A DNA stretch of 64,000 nucleotides from Nannochloropsis oceanica (lineage: Eukaryota > Sar > Eustigmatophyceae > Eustigmatales > Monodopsidaceae). Position 1 is the first letter of the stretch; each line of letters begins with the position of its first letter. The notes below the pieces were generated by a model. The model had not been told where the DNA came from. It saw only the letters and a list, made by a program, of their open reading frames with translations, and did no database searches. The stretch spans positions 1,054,001-1,118,000 of the forward strand of contig CP038130.1 of assembly GCA_004519485.1 (NCBI GenBank), in the 5' to 3' direction. The translations under genes and the position numbers were made by a program. This document shows, in pieces, positions 9,597 through 20,959 of the stretch.

Positions 9597-12084
9597 ATGG
9601 GCCAGGCCCCAGCCACCTTTGTCAGTCCTTTTGCTACCCCTCCTCTTATGGTTAACACTGACGACCTGGTGCGCAATTGGCTGACGGATGAGAACACTCA
9701 CCAGCTTTGCCACAAACGCCATTGCCATGAAGCAGTGCCGCGACGCCGGCGGAGCAGCCACTTTCGCCGTCATTCCCACGGTGTGGATCAACTGGCATCA
9801 TTGCTGGATGAAAATGTAACTCATTCGGTCAATGCGGATCTGCATAAACCCGATGAGGAGGAATCGCATGATTCGGAGCCTGCGTCGCCGGATGTGACCC
9901 TTGTGACCGTCCGGAGGCAGGATGGAGTGGAGGTGGTGATTTCGCGTGACATTGCCTATGGCACAGCTGTGCGTCTGGTCAATTTACACGACCAAGAGGA
10001 AGTAGTATTTACGTTTAGCGATCGTTCTATGGTACGGCTGCCTGCTGACGCCATTATTGCCAAGGCGGGGATGGGCGAGATGCTATATGCATTGGACGGG
10101 GGTCATTCTCGGGGCCGGTCGCGGAGCCAGGACCGGGGCAACATCGGCGGAAACTCTAGCGGTGCCGAGATTGTGAGCACGAATGAGGTCCTTCAGGCAC
10201 CTGTTTTCTTTCCTCCGCATCGTTTCGATGTGCACCATGAGCTGGTCTGCCGTGTCGAGAGAGCATTGGCGCCTGCCCCTCCTACCACACGAGGAGAGCT
10301 CCAGATCGTGCTGCCGCAGATGGTGAATGATAGGGAAGTTCATTTTGCCCTCATCCTCGTCAATATGGCGTGCTGGCACCGGGATCTAACCGGACTAACC
10401 CTGCTCTTACTCGGGGTCATGCTTGTTGCGGAGGCCTTCAAACGACACGCTGCAGAGGTAGCACAGGGGCAAGGAGGACAACAGCGCCACCGGCAGCTCT
10501 TGAGGGCAGTGGTCTGGGATTTGGAACTGATTGCAGAACGATGCATGTGCCGACAAAAGCGTTTCACTCGTACCTCCACTACGATGATGAGGACGAGGAC
10601 GAGGACAACAACGACGACTACCACCACAGTGCTGCGGCGGAAGAGCGTGGTGCTGGTGGAAGAGGAGCGGGCGAGGACGAGCGGGGCGATAATAATCAAC
10701 GGGCAGGCGGAGAAGGAAATTGTTATGAGCGATGACCAGACGGCGTTGGCAGATGAAGAAGCATCAGCAGGAAAAACAGCACCACCATCGTCACCATCAC
10801 CATCACCTGCAGGAGCAAGGGCAAGCTCTGCCTCTGCAGCTGCTACGCAAGCCGAAGCGAGTGAGAGCGTGCGGCGACCTCAACGAAAAGTTTCGGATGT
10901 CATTATCGCCACTTCACGTCGCTCGTTATCCATGATAGCTACTGCGGCCTTGATGCAGGAAGTTGAAGAAGAGGAGGAGTTGAAGGAAGAGGTGGTGGAT
11001 GAGGAAGAGGGGGTCCTGGCGGCCACGACGACTAAAACCAAGATAATGGCTGCTGCTGATGCGATGGCGGTTCGAAGGAAGGAGAGCATGGATGTCATTG
11101 CTGTTCTGGCTGCATTGGGAAGACCAGCAGTGCCTTTAAGGTATCTGATGGTGACGGGCAATAATGTGCAGAAAGCACAAGAGAAGTGGGAGGCGACCCT
11201 GAAATGGCGGGCGGCTTACCGGGCAGACACGATTTTGGAAGCACCACACACGCAATATCATTTTATTAAGAAATACTTCCCGCAATTCATGGCTGGGAGA
11301 AGTAGGAGTGGAAATCCGGTGGTACGTTGGAGGGAGGCTTGGTTTGTGTGTATATCTGTGTGCGTGTGCCTGTCACATTTCGCAGCGAATATACTTATAT
11401 GTCTTCCTTCACTCTCTCACTCACTTCATCCTTCTTTCTACTCCATAGTACTATGAAATGAATGCGAAGATCGACGCACGGACCCTCGTGTCGCAAGGGG
11501 TGGACGTGGACGAGATGATCTGGCACTATGTTTGGATCAATGAGTTTATCTACTCTCGCTGGGTGCCTGACCCCGATGGACAAATTATCACCGTTGTGGA
11601 TATTTCTGGTCTCTCTATGAGCGGCATGTCGACCCGCTCAATCGAATTCATCTCCAGGTCCTTAACTCTGATTCAAGCCCATTATCCTGCCCGGGCTCAG
11701 GTTATTTTGTTGGTAAACGCCCCGTTTTTCTTTTCTTACATCTGGAAGATTGTCAAGGGGGCGGCGGATGAATATACAAGCAATACATTGAAGGTGTTTA
11801 GCACCGCGCAGACATTTTCGGCTTTGTGTGAATATATCGAGCCAGATCAGATTCCTGTAGAATATGGAGGAAACTTGAGGTATGCCCCACTGGAAGGCAC
11901 GCAGGAGTGGGCGAAGCACCAGGAGATGCCGCATAGCGTGAGGTGGACCAGTCCTTTGGAGCGAGAGATGGAGGAGCATGTACATCGTGTCATAGCGGCA
12001 AGAAAGGGTGGTGCGATGGGGAAGGAGAATGGAGCAGAAGAGGAAGAGGTGAGCGCAGGCAGCGCAGCGGTGGGGGCGGCGTAA
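9597..12084 (+). CDS. Sec14-like CRAL-TRIO lipid-transfer domain protein
   Basis: Two exons, 9597-11321 and 11449-12084, with a 127-bp GT-AG intron; the junction reads NPV|YYEMNAKID, the canonical start of a CRAL-TRIO fold. The upstream CRAL-TRIO-N-like helix bundle is visible as NVQKAQEKWEATLKWRAAYRAD. The lipid pocket follows: ITVVDISGLSMSGMS, ITLIQAHYPARAQVILLVNAPFFFSYIWKIVKG, then TFSALCEYIEPDQIPVEYGG, the conserved gate helix and terminal EYGG. Such proteins bind and exchange phosphatidylinositol, phosphatidylcholine or other lipids on endomembranes. The roughly 500-residue N-terminal region is long, partly low-complexity (poly-Thr, Ser/Ala-rich), with an ordered-looking section at about residues 100-320 that I do not recognise. 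Confidence 0.85.
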
Positions 12085-12921
12085 AATAGTTGGGTAGTAA
12101 AATGGTAGGGAATGCAGAGTATAAAAATGATGTGTTGAATGCAGACAACCAAACCAATTTGAATACATGTGCTGTTTTCGCCACGTAATTTTTGCTTTAA
12201 GAAAACATAAGACTTCCAATCGGGGGAACCATGTTTCACGCTCAGAGTGCGGGACGACAATCACCTTTTTCAGCGACAAATGTTGCATGTCAGAGATTCC
12301 AAGTCAAACACTGCCACTACGAACAGGCACACCGACACTTGCACGCCCCTCATACGACTATGTACGATCACAGGACCACAAGTAACAATTTTTGCATCTT
12401 CCGGTGCGGTTGCAGTGACTGTGCGCCTCAAGCTCTCCGCTTTATTCTGGTATCAAGCTCTCCTTGTATGCACTCCCACTTCTGCGTCGCCCTGAACTAG
12501 TACAACCCCCGCTCTTTGTAAATCCACACATGAAACACGTGAGCATGGCGCGCGTGTAGGAAAAGAAGAGCCTTCGATCAACGGACGGAGGAAGCCCGAT
12601 CGTTTTTGGTTCCCCTACATTCGTGTCTTCACAATTTGCACTTTTACGTGTCCAGCGCATCAGGGTAAGTGCGAGGCACAGCAGATCAACGGGAAAAAGA
12701 GAAGGGAGGGCTTGTGCTCATGGGCTTCGACTGCCGTAACACTTACTGGAGCCGTGGTTATTGACCATGGCTTGTCACAGCGAGACAAGCAAAGCAACGA
12801 AAAGTGTTGGTTGAAGGATGAGGTACCCTTTTCACTCTCCCGCCCCCCCCACACACAAACTACGTGCAGGTCTGGCGGGTAAATTCGACACTTCAAAATA
12901 AAGATCGACCGAGCAGCAGGC
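12085..12921. other. Intergenic between two + strand genes
   Basis: 3' flank of the Sec14 gene and 5' flank of the ankyrin-RCC1 gene. No ORF with family features and no RNA gene recognised. Confidence 0.5.
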
Positions 12922-15900
12922 ATGCCAGCAGCAGTACATGCACCTAAGGACTTATGGGGCGCGGCCGCGGCGGACGACGTCGATGCTTTGCGGTGCCTCT
13001 TGGGACAAGGGGAAGAGCTCGAGAACGACACCTTCAAGCTATATGTGGACGAACGCGATGACCATGGACGTACAGCTTTGCACGCCGCGGCCTCTATTGG
13101 AGCGGAAACAGCCGTGCGGTTCCTTTTGGCCTGTGGGGCGAATCCGAACAAAGCGGACTGGGAGAGTCATTGGACAGCCTTGCATCGGGCGTTATATCAC
13201 GGCCACTTACGGACTGCTTTGCTTTTACTTCGCGCAGGGGCAGTACTGGGCGATGAATTGACGCCCTGGCATAGTAAAGAACATGCACGAAGCTCTAGCA
13301 GCGACAGGAAGGGAGGCAGCGGCAGAAGCAAAGAAGGCTTGGACAAGGATGGGTTCACTCCGCTCTCCCTCCTCTCCTGGCGACTCCGCGCGCATCTCCA
13401 ACAAGCGGTGCGGGAAGGTCGAGGAGGAGACGTGGTCACATTTGGAAAGTCGGATTTCCCACTTGGCTATGCCTTACCCAACACGCGGGACGTACAAAAG
13501 CCGAGACGAGTCGACGCACTAGCAGACATTGAGGTTGTCACCGTGGCTGCGGCCAAGCACCATTCAGTAGTCCTGGATGTGCAAGGGCGGGTGTTCACCT
13601 GGGGTCATGGTCGTGGCGGGCGGCTAGGGCACGGTGACGAGCATCCACAGATGTTCCCGAAGTTGGTTTCAGCGTTGGTCGGCTTGCGAGTAGTTAAGGT
13701 AGCAGCGGCGGAGAATCACACCGTTTGCGTCACCGACCAGGGATTGGTTTTCTCTTGGGGATCCGACCGTTTTGGTCAGTTGGGGTTGGGTGGTGGTGGG
13801 TCTGTGATGGCGGCGGCGGCAGCGGGGGCTCAGGGGCAAGGGCAAGGGAGCACGCGGCTTGTTCCTAGGCGGATCGAGGCGTTGCGTCGGTGCGTGGTGG
13901 CTGATGTTTCAGCAGGGGCGACGCACACAGTGGCTGTGACGAGGGAGGGGGAGGTTTACACGTGGGGAGGGAATAAGAGCGGGCAGCTTGGGTATGAGGG
14001 GGTTGGGGCGGCGGGAGATGGGATGCCACGGATGGTGAGTTTGCTCTATCACCGAACTAATGGCAAGGACCCGCGGAGGGCGATTCAGGTGTCGGCCGGA
14101 TGTCGGTGCACGTTGGTGGTGGTGGAGGGAGGGGCGGGGCCGCATGTTCCTAACAAAGTTTATCAGTTTGGATATGGCTCGCATGTGCCGTTGCGTGTGG
14201 ATTTTCGACCGGCGGAGAAGGCGCAGCGCGAGGTGGGGAAGCGCCGGAGCAATAGTTTCAGCGGCACCAACAGCAGATGCAGTGGTAAGAGCAGCAACTG
14301 GGCAGCACAGGATGGAAGCCGGGGAGGCGCACGTATCAATATTGTCCAAGTCTCGGCTGGCAGACATCACAACGTGGCATTGGCCAGCAGTGGGTTGGTG
14401 TACACGTGGGGCTTGGGTGCTGATCAATTAGGCTTGGGGACGGGCGGAGGAGGAGAGGAGGGAGGTGGAGGGGGGGTGACGCATACGACGTGTCCGCGTG
14501 TCGTGCACGGGATGGGACAAGACCGTGGGGTGTTCGTGAGTGCCTCGGCGGGACATACGTGCGTGGTGAGCGAGACGGGTGACTTGTACAGTTGGGGGTC
14601 GACGGATGGGCAACAGGGCATTTTGGGTCATGGGCATGGGAGCTGGCAACCGGTACCCAGGCGCGTTGTAGGTCTGAAACGTGGCATTAAGGTAGCAGCG
14701 GGGCCTGAGCACACAATGGTGCTGCTGTCGGCATCTTCTCCAGCGTTGCCACATCCGCACGCAGACCTCAAGACGGTACAAACGCAATTGGGAGCGGCTG
14801 GTTGTGGGCGCACGAGCGACGAGGATGAGGATGAGGATGAGGATGAGGATGAGGATGAGGATGAGAGTCGATCTCCCTCCCCCTTCTCTGTCGGAAGTAG
14901 TAGTGAGGGGACTGGGGATCTATTCGCCATTGATGACGTGGAGGCCCTGATGCCCCTCTTCCATGGTGGTGGCCATGACAAGAGGAAAAGCAGGAAAGTT
15001 GCCTCGGCCTCCCTCCCTGCCCTGATCATACTCCCCACCCTTAAAGAACTCTGTGAGCGGGCCATCGCCGCACAGGTGGACATGCGTAACGCCATATCCG
15101 TTTTAGCGCACTCAGAGGCGCTGAACTCGCAGGAGTTGGCGAGTTATTGCGTAGAGTTTGTGCAGCGGAATCTGGACGGGATTTTGGTTGGTGGTCGACC
15201 GGCTGATTTAGATTTCTTGTTGGAGGACGCCGCAGATGAAATCAATGCGCTCTTTGAAGAAGCTTCTTCTTCGTCTTCCACAACAGCAGCAGCAGCGGCG
15301 GCGGCAGAGGAAGAGGGAGCTTCAGCAGCAGCCGCGGCAGCAGCAGCAGCAGCAGCCGCAAGGCCCAGCCCGGTGACTACTATGCTTGTCCGGGTGCAAC
15401 GAGGACAGGATCCGACGTTGGACGAGGCTTTGCGGTTAGAGAGAGGTTTGAAGAAGCGTTTGACGCAGGTGGAGGAGCTTGCACGATTAGAGGCTAGTGG
15501 GATGGAATTATCAGTTGATCAGGTGCGGAAGCTGTCGCGGCGCTCGATTTTAGAATCGGAGGCTGAGAGTTTGGTGCCTTTGCTTGCGCGGTTGCGCGTC
15601 AAGCACAATGCAAGGAAAGTTTGCGATAAGGAAAAGGTGATGACAACAGCGCTAGCAGCAGGCTTGGGGGAGGATTGTGAGAAAGACGGGGATCAGAAGC
15701 ATGACCAGCCCAAGGTGACGGAGGACAAGGCATTCTATTTGTCGTCTACTATATGCTCCTCTCCATCGCTGTTACCCACCACCTACATCTGCGATGCCTG
15801 TAATGTAACTTGCACCAACGAAGGTATCTGGCAAGATCATCTTAAGGGTAAGCGGCACAGCAAGCGCCTATCCAAGGTCCAAGCCGAGGCAGCCATCATT

Positions 15901-17406
15901 CAAGCGGCTGCCGAACAGGCCTCGAAGGAGATTCTGGAGAAGGAGATGTGGCAGCGTGGCTTGCCTTTACCTCCCGCCCCCACAACACCATCCTCGCCAT
16001 GGAGCACAGGCATCACTGCGCCTAGCACGCCCATTTCCTCTGTGGGGCCATCATCGGTGTCAGAGCACCATCGCCCTCTGCCATCCGTGCCGTCCTCCTC
16101 GTCCTCCTCCCCTCCCAACAGCAACAAAAAGAGCTTTCGCGAGATTTTGGACGAGGAGGAGCGTACAGCAGCAGCAGCAGCAGCAGTAGCAGCAGCAGCA
16201 GCCACCGCGGCGAAAGGAGGGCGCTCACGGGGGATGTCGATGTCGACGTTCGGAAGCAGCAGCACCAGCAGTCCATATGGCAAGAGTCAGGGCGTGGCAG
16301 TGGGCAGCCCACATGGCCAGGCTCGACGCAGAAATAGCACCAGCAGCAGCAGTAGCAGCAGCAGCGCCAGTAGTGGTACGCCGCTGCATTCGCTAAGTAG
16401 CAGTATCAATGCTGTCAGCGGAGTAGGAGGAGAAGGAAAGGAGTGCACGGTGCTGCTATCGGATTTCATGAAGACAACCACTACCACGCCTCGCCCCGTT
16501 GTGCCGGCGCTTTCTTCCTCCAGCAGCTGGGCGGCTACTGGTAGCAGTAATGCTGGTGGTGGCAACAGCACTAAGAGTGACGTCAGCAGCAGCAGAGCTT
16601 GCGGCAAGCAAGCGGGGTTAAGTAGAGCTGTGGTCAGCACCAATGCAGTGGCTAATGTGCTCTTACATTCGAGCCCTCCTGCAGCTGCTGCACGAGGAAC
16701 GACACCAAGCTTTGAGTTGATCATGGCAGAAGAAGAACGGAAGGCGGCTTTGGTTCGGTTCGACGGCAATAATTGCCCATGGCTAAGTGGGCGGCGGGAG
16801 CGTTCTGACTCGTTCGAAGTCATTCAAAAGCAACAGCGGGAACTGGAAACTCTGAGGGAAGAAGAGGAATCTCGTGCTATGGCCGAGGCGTTGGCTGTGG
16901 CGGCCACGGAGGAGAAAAAGGAACGGCAAGAGGAGGAGGACAGGTGGTTTCGGAAGCAAATTGAGCAGCAGCAACAGCAGCAGCGTCGCTGCCCGGCCTC
17001 TATGACACCGCCTTCGTCTTCGTCTAAGTCCTCCACCTCGTTGTCGTCTATATCCAAGAGAAAGAAGAAGTCACAGCAGGGCAGGCCGACGACAACTCAG
17101 GCAGCGACTGGCACCATGTCAGTGGTTGATGGAGAGGGTCTGCAAATGCCGAAAAAGAATAGCTGTAAGGGCGTTGGTGGCGGTAGTGGTAGCAGGGGCG
17201 GCAAGTCGCGACAGCCAGTGTTGTCCCCGGCCTCGTCCTCCAGAAGAGCTTTGGGTGGTGAGGGAAACAGCAGGCGCAGGAGCAGCAATGCAAGCGGTGA
17301 AAAGGAGCGGCAGGGAGTAGCCTTTAAGCCTACTACTGCCAACCCTGCAGCAGCAACTACCGTCCCTACATCACCACCGCTGTCTGTGTCATTGATCCCC
17401 TGTTAG
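12922..17406 (+). CDS. Ankyrin-RCC1 repeat protein with C2H2 zinc finger (IBTK-like)
   Basis: Single-exon 1494-aa protein. Residues about 10-115 contain ankyrin repeats (DHGRTALHAAASIGAETAVRFLL; WTALHRALYHGHLRTALLLL). Residues about 200-615 form a five-to-six-bladed RCC1 propeller with repeated HxVxxxxxGxVxxWG cores (VFTWGHGRGGRLGHG, VYTWGGNKSGQLG). An Asp/Glu stretch encoded by a (GAGGAT)n repeat follows. Residues about 710-760 (ELCERAIAAQVDMRNAISVL, ASYCVEFVQRNLDGIL) resemble the helical tail after a BTB domain. This ANK-RCC1-BTB order is that of IBTK, a Cullin-3 adaptor. A U1-type C2H2 finger lies at about 957-984 (CDACNVTCTNEGIWQDHLKGKRHSKR). The last 500 residues are Ser/Ala/Gln-rich with coiled-coil EE/KR segments. 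No full BTB fold is obvious to me, so a ubiquitin-ligase role is an inference. Confidence 0.82.
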   Translation: MPAAVHAPKDLWGAAAADDVDALRCLLGQGEELENDTFKLYVDERDDHGRTALHAAASIGAETAVRFLLACGANPNKADWESHWTALHRALYHGHLRTALLLLRAGAVLGDELTPWHSKEHARSSSSDRKGGSGRSKEGLDKDGFTPLSLLSWRLRAHLQQAVREGRGGDVVTFGKSDFPLGYALPNTRDVQKPRRVDALADIEVVTVAAAKHHSVVLDVQGRVFTWGHGRGGRLGHGDEHPQMFPKLVSALVGLRVVKVAAAENHTVCVTDQGLVFSWGSDRFGQLGLGGGGSVMAAAAAGAQGQGQGSTRLVPRRIEALRRCVVADVSAGATHTVAVTREGEVYTWGGNKSGQLGYEGVGAAGDGMPRMVSLLYHRTNGKDPRRAIQVSAGCRCTLVVVEGGAGPHVPNKVYQFGYGSHVPLRVDFRPAEKAQREVGKRRSNSFSGTNSRCSGKSSNWAAQDGSRGGARINIVQVSAGRHHNVALASSGLVYTWGLGADQLGLGTGGGGEEGGGGGVTHTTCPRVVHGMGQDRGVFVSASAGHTCVVSETGDLYSWGSTDGQQGILGHGHGSWQPVPRRVVGLKRGIKVAAGPEHTMVLLSASSPALPHPHADLKTVQTQLGAAGCGRTSDEDEDEDEDEDEDEDESRSPSPFSVGSSSEGTGDLFAIDDVEALMPLFHGGGHDKRKSRKVASASLPALIILPTLKELCERAIAAQVDMRNAISVLAHSEALNSQELASYCVEFVQRNLDGILVGGRPADLDFLLEDAADEINALFEEASSSSSTTAAAAAAAEEEGASAAAAAAAAAAAARPSPVTTMLVRVQRGQDPTLDEALRLERGLKKRLTQVEELARLEASGMELSVDQVRKLSRRSILESEAESLVPLLARLRVKHNARKVCDKEKVMTTALAAGLGEDCEKDGDQKHDQPKVTEDKAFYLSSTICSSPSLLPTTYICDACNVTCTNEGIWQDHLKGKRHSKRLSKVQAEAAIIQAAAEQASKEILEKEMWQRGLPLPPAPTTPSSPWSTGITAPSTPISSVGPSSVSEHHRPLPSVPSSSSSSPPNSNKKSFREILDEEERTAAAAAAVAAAAATAAKGGRSRGMSMSTFGSSSTSSPYGKSQGVAVGSPHGQARRRNSTSSSSSSSSASSGTPLHSLSSSINAVSGVGGEGKECTVLLSDFMKTTTTTPRPVVPALSSSSSWAATGSSNAGGGNSTKSDVSSSRACGKQAGLSRAVVSTNAVANVLLHSSPPAAAARGTTPSFELIMAEEERKAALVRFDGNNCPWLSGRRERSDSFEVIQKQQRELETLREEEESRAMAEALAVAATEEKKERQEEEDRWFRKQIEQQQQQQRRCPASMTPPSSSSKSSTSLSSISKRKKKSQQGRPTTTQAATGTMSVVDGEGLQMPKKNSCKGVGGGSGSRGGKSRQPVLSPASSSRRALGGEGNSRRRSSNASGEKERQGVAFKPTTANPAAATTVPTSPPLSVSLIPC

Positions 17407-18136
17407 TGTATTTAGGCTTTTCAAAAGCCTCTCTCACCGGAAATGTAAAGTATAATGTGAATATCTGTAAGCACAGCATGATCGCCGACATGAAAAACAT
17501 AACTGCAGAAAGAGGAAGTTGGAGGGATTGAGATACGAAGTGAAAAGGAGAGGGGATGAGAAAGAAGAGAAAGTAGAGATGCTGGGTGTACGGATTTGTG
17601 AAATGCTGGCGTGGAGATCACAAATAACACGTTATTTATGGAGAAGAGATAAAAAGACAAACAACGACAGAAAATTTATGAAGAAGTATACAAGTAGCGG
17701 AAAAAAGTAGATGATGGGAGGATCGAGAGGGTTTTACGCTCATTCGCGCTCCCTCTGTCAAGCAGGAGTCCAAGAAAGGGGTGAGATGACTTAATCGAAG
17801 AAGACACAACTGCGCGGTGCGATTTTCTTATTGCATTTCCCCCTTGGATGGGGTCTTTTCGCGTCTCTCTTCTACAGCCCTATTCGCCTCTTTTGCTTTT
17901 CCCTCTCTTCATTTTCTTCACTCTTCATTGATCGGTTCTTCACTTCTACTTCTGCCTTGGTGTCATGTTCAAATGACATCGAGTTTTCCCATAAATCATC
18001 CGCACCTCACCACTCTACTTCCCCTTAAATCCTTGCTGTCACCCTCGTTTCATCGTTCCCCCTCGCTCGACCCTACGCGCACGTTTGCCCAAACATGCTC
18101 TCTCCTTCCCTCCCTCCACAACTCTCTTCCTGTCGT
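17407..18136. other. Intergenic, convergent 3' ends
   Basis: AG-rich then CT-rich 3' flanks of the ankyrin-RCC1 gene and 6PGD. No gene supported. Confidence 0.55.
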
Positions 18137-20182
18137 CTACAACTCCCCTGTCCTCCTTTGATTCGCATCCCCGATATCCTTATGACTCTCGGTCCAGGCA
18201 CAGTGGAACCAACCTTCCTTGTCCACCCGCTCATAGGTATGTCCTCCAAAGAAATCCCGCTGTGCCTGGGTTAAATTAGCGGGCAAGCGCGCCCGACGGT
18301 AGCTGTCAAAATAACCGAGGGAAGCAGAAAAGGCGGGGCAGGCGATCCCGGAAGCGACGCAGAGGGAGACAATGCGGCGCCAGGAGGCTTGGCGGCTGGG
18401 AGGGAGATGGAGGGGGAAAGGGGGGGAGGGGGAAAGGGGTTGAATCGGTCAATATATGCCTGTCTGCTTGGCCCTTCGGCGCTGACTTCCCTCCTTAACT
18501 CCCATCCCCGCTCCATCCCACTCCTTCCTTCACTTCCTCCCTCCCTTCCTCTTTACCTATTCAATACCCCCGCAAAATCAGGGTCCACCAACAAATTTGC
18601 CAGGTGCACATTTTTGGCATAGGCCGCGCGAATCCGATCCAAGAACCCGGCCCGGATAATACATCCCCCCTTCCAGATCCGGGCGCATTCCGCCAAATCA
18701 ATTTTCCAATTAAATTGATCACTGGCCCCCCGAATCAGATTCATCCCCTGGGCGTATGACACAATCTTGGAGCAGTATAAGGCCTCTTTCACATCGGCAA
18801 TAATCTGGGCTTTGTCGATGCTCGGGATCTCCTTCGGCCCCTCCAGCACGCCACTCGCCGCCACCCTCTCCTCCTTCCTCGCAGACAAGTACCGGGCATC
18901 CAACGCAGCTGCCATCGTCGTCGCTGGCACACTCCTCTCTGCCGCCTCCTGAATCGTCCATCGCCCTGTACCCTTCATCCCTGTCTTGTCCAACACCTTG
19001 TCCACCACATATCCCTCCGCGGTCATATCATCCTTCTTACCAAAGATGGTTGCCGTAATCTCGATCAAATAGCTCTCCAACTCCGTCGAATTCCACTCCG
19101 TGAACACCGCCGCAAGCTCTTCGTTGTTTAGCCCCGCGCAGGTCTTCAACACGTCGTATGCCTCGGCAATCAACTGCATGTCCCCGTATTCGATCCCGTT
19201 GTGCACCATCTTCACGTAGTTGCCCGCGCCGATAGGACCTACATAGGTAGTGCAAGGCCCGTCGTCCACCTGCGCAGCAGCCTTCACCATAATCGGTGCG
19301 ATAAGATCATAGGCCTCTTTCGGTCCACCAGGCATGAGCGAAGGGCCATTGCGTGCTCCCTCTTCTCCGCCACTGATGCCCATGCCCATGAAGAGAATGC
19401 CTTTTGGGGCGAGGGACTCGGCGCGACGAAGGGAATTGGGGAACCACTCGTTGCCGCCGTCGATGATAACGTCCCCCGAGTCCATGTATTGGGAGAGGAG
19501 TTCGATGGTGGCGTCGACGGGCTTGCCGGCCATGACGAGGAGGATGACCTTACGCGGCTTGGAAAGGGAGAGGACGAATTCTTTGGGCTGTTTTGTTTTG
19601 CATGTTTGTGGAAGATGGACGGAAGGGGAGGCAAGACGGTAAGAGAGTGGCATTGTCAATAATTTGCTTTTGTTAGGCTTATGAAGCGCTTATAAACGGT
19701 CGATGAAATGCATGAGAGCGAAGGGTATGCTTGGAAGGGGCTGCTAGACAGCACGCAAGCAGACTCACGCCGACAGCTAAGCCCACGAATCCACATCCAA
19801 AATGGAAAAAGAAGCATGGGCTGCTCCACTTTTTCTATTTCCACAAGAAACAAGACAAAAACGTACATCCTTGTAGCCCTTCAAGGGCAAATTCCCCTCC
19901 GCCACCGCGCGCTGCTCGGCCGTATCCACCTTGTCGTGGGATCGGTTGCAGACCGAGACGGAGAAGCCCTTGGAGGCAATGTTCAGGGCAAAATTCTGAC
20001 CCTGTGTTTCGTACGGACATGTGAAAGAGATGTGGCGTTGTGGGCATGGGTATGTGCTTGCGTGCCGGGGGCGTCGCTGCTGGAGATGTGCAGGGTAAAC
20101 GGAGAGAGGGTCATGCAAATATGTCCCGCCATCATTCAAGACTTACCATGACGGCCAGGCCATACAAACCCACATCAGCCAT
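18137..20182 (-). CDS. PGD: 6-phosphogluconate dehydrogenase (decarboxylating)
   Basis: Four exons: 20182-20147, 20001-19867, 19587-18557 and 18395-18137. Introns are 145, 279 and 161 bp, all GT-AG, and the total is 1461 nt, 486 aa, as expected for the family. Exon 1 encodes only MADVGLYGLAVM, the start of the NADP Rossmann motif (GLAVMGQNFALN). Exon 2 holds NIASKGFSVSVCNRSHDKV; exon 3 has LVMAGKPVDATI, DGGNEWFPN, the substrate loop MGMGISGGEEGARNGPSLMPGG, KMVHNGIEYGDMQ, and the catalytic Lys in this last motif. Exon 4 has SYRRARLPANLTQAQRDFFGGHTYE. The enzyme oxidises 6-phosphogluconate to ribulose-5-phosphate + CO2 + NADPH. There is no N-terminal extension, so the cytosolic form is likely. 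The C-terminus extends about 15 residues beyond the usual WTES-like end. Confidence 0.96.
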
Positions 20183-20959
20183 GGCTGCGGATCTAAGGTG
20201 GTGCTAGTGGTGGAGGTCGCAATGCCTGTGGTGTAGGTGTTAGTGGGTGAGGGAGGATGAATGTACGCGGCATGATGGCTGGGTTCTTCTAGAGGGCGCG
20301 GTAGGTCGAGAGGTAAGGCAAGCGCACAGTTTTGTGGTCTTGAGCGTCCGGCCCCCGGGAGACTATGGTTGCATCTTGGTCGTGTACGTGCTGTTGCACC
20401 TGACTGTTTGGGTGTGTTTGTGGTGCTGTGGACGTCGTCATAAACAAGAACGACGAATCATCGTAGGAAGCGTTGCAAGCCTTGAGGCGTTGCTTTTTTA
20501 AAGAAGTCGGCGAGTGATAGCCTTGATGCCTCAATAACAATATGCCTATTTCACGCACCACAGATACAGGAACGGAGCGCAGCAAAGACAAGGACAAGGA
20601 CTTAGGGAGATGGTGTGTCAAATATGTCGACGGAAAGCTCGTTTCCGCTTTCCACCCGTCTCGTCACACAGTGCAATAGAACAAGTCTGCCTCCTCCTTC
20701 AGAAGGAAGTCCCTCGTCTGTTAGTGCTTGCTTCTCAACAGGACGAGACCGCCGTCCTGAAGCCCGCCAAATACAACGGACAATCGTGCCTCTCCGTTCT
20801 ATTCTTCCCTTTACTGCTGCCTATTGCCACTGGTGCTCAGCCAAGACACCCGAAACCAACTAAACGATTTTGCCTCACGGCCCTTACCTGTCCCTTCACC
20901 ATCTCCCTCCCCAACAGGATCTTTTCAGCCCCTCGCCGGCGAACAGTCACACGGGCATT
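20183..20959. other. Intergenic, divergent promoter region (6PGD / aminopeptidase)
   Basis: 777 bp with no supported gene. It must contain both promoters; I found no clear motif. Confidence 0.5.
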
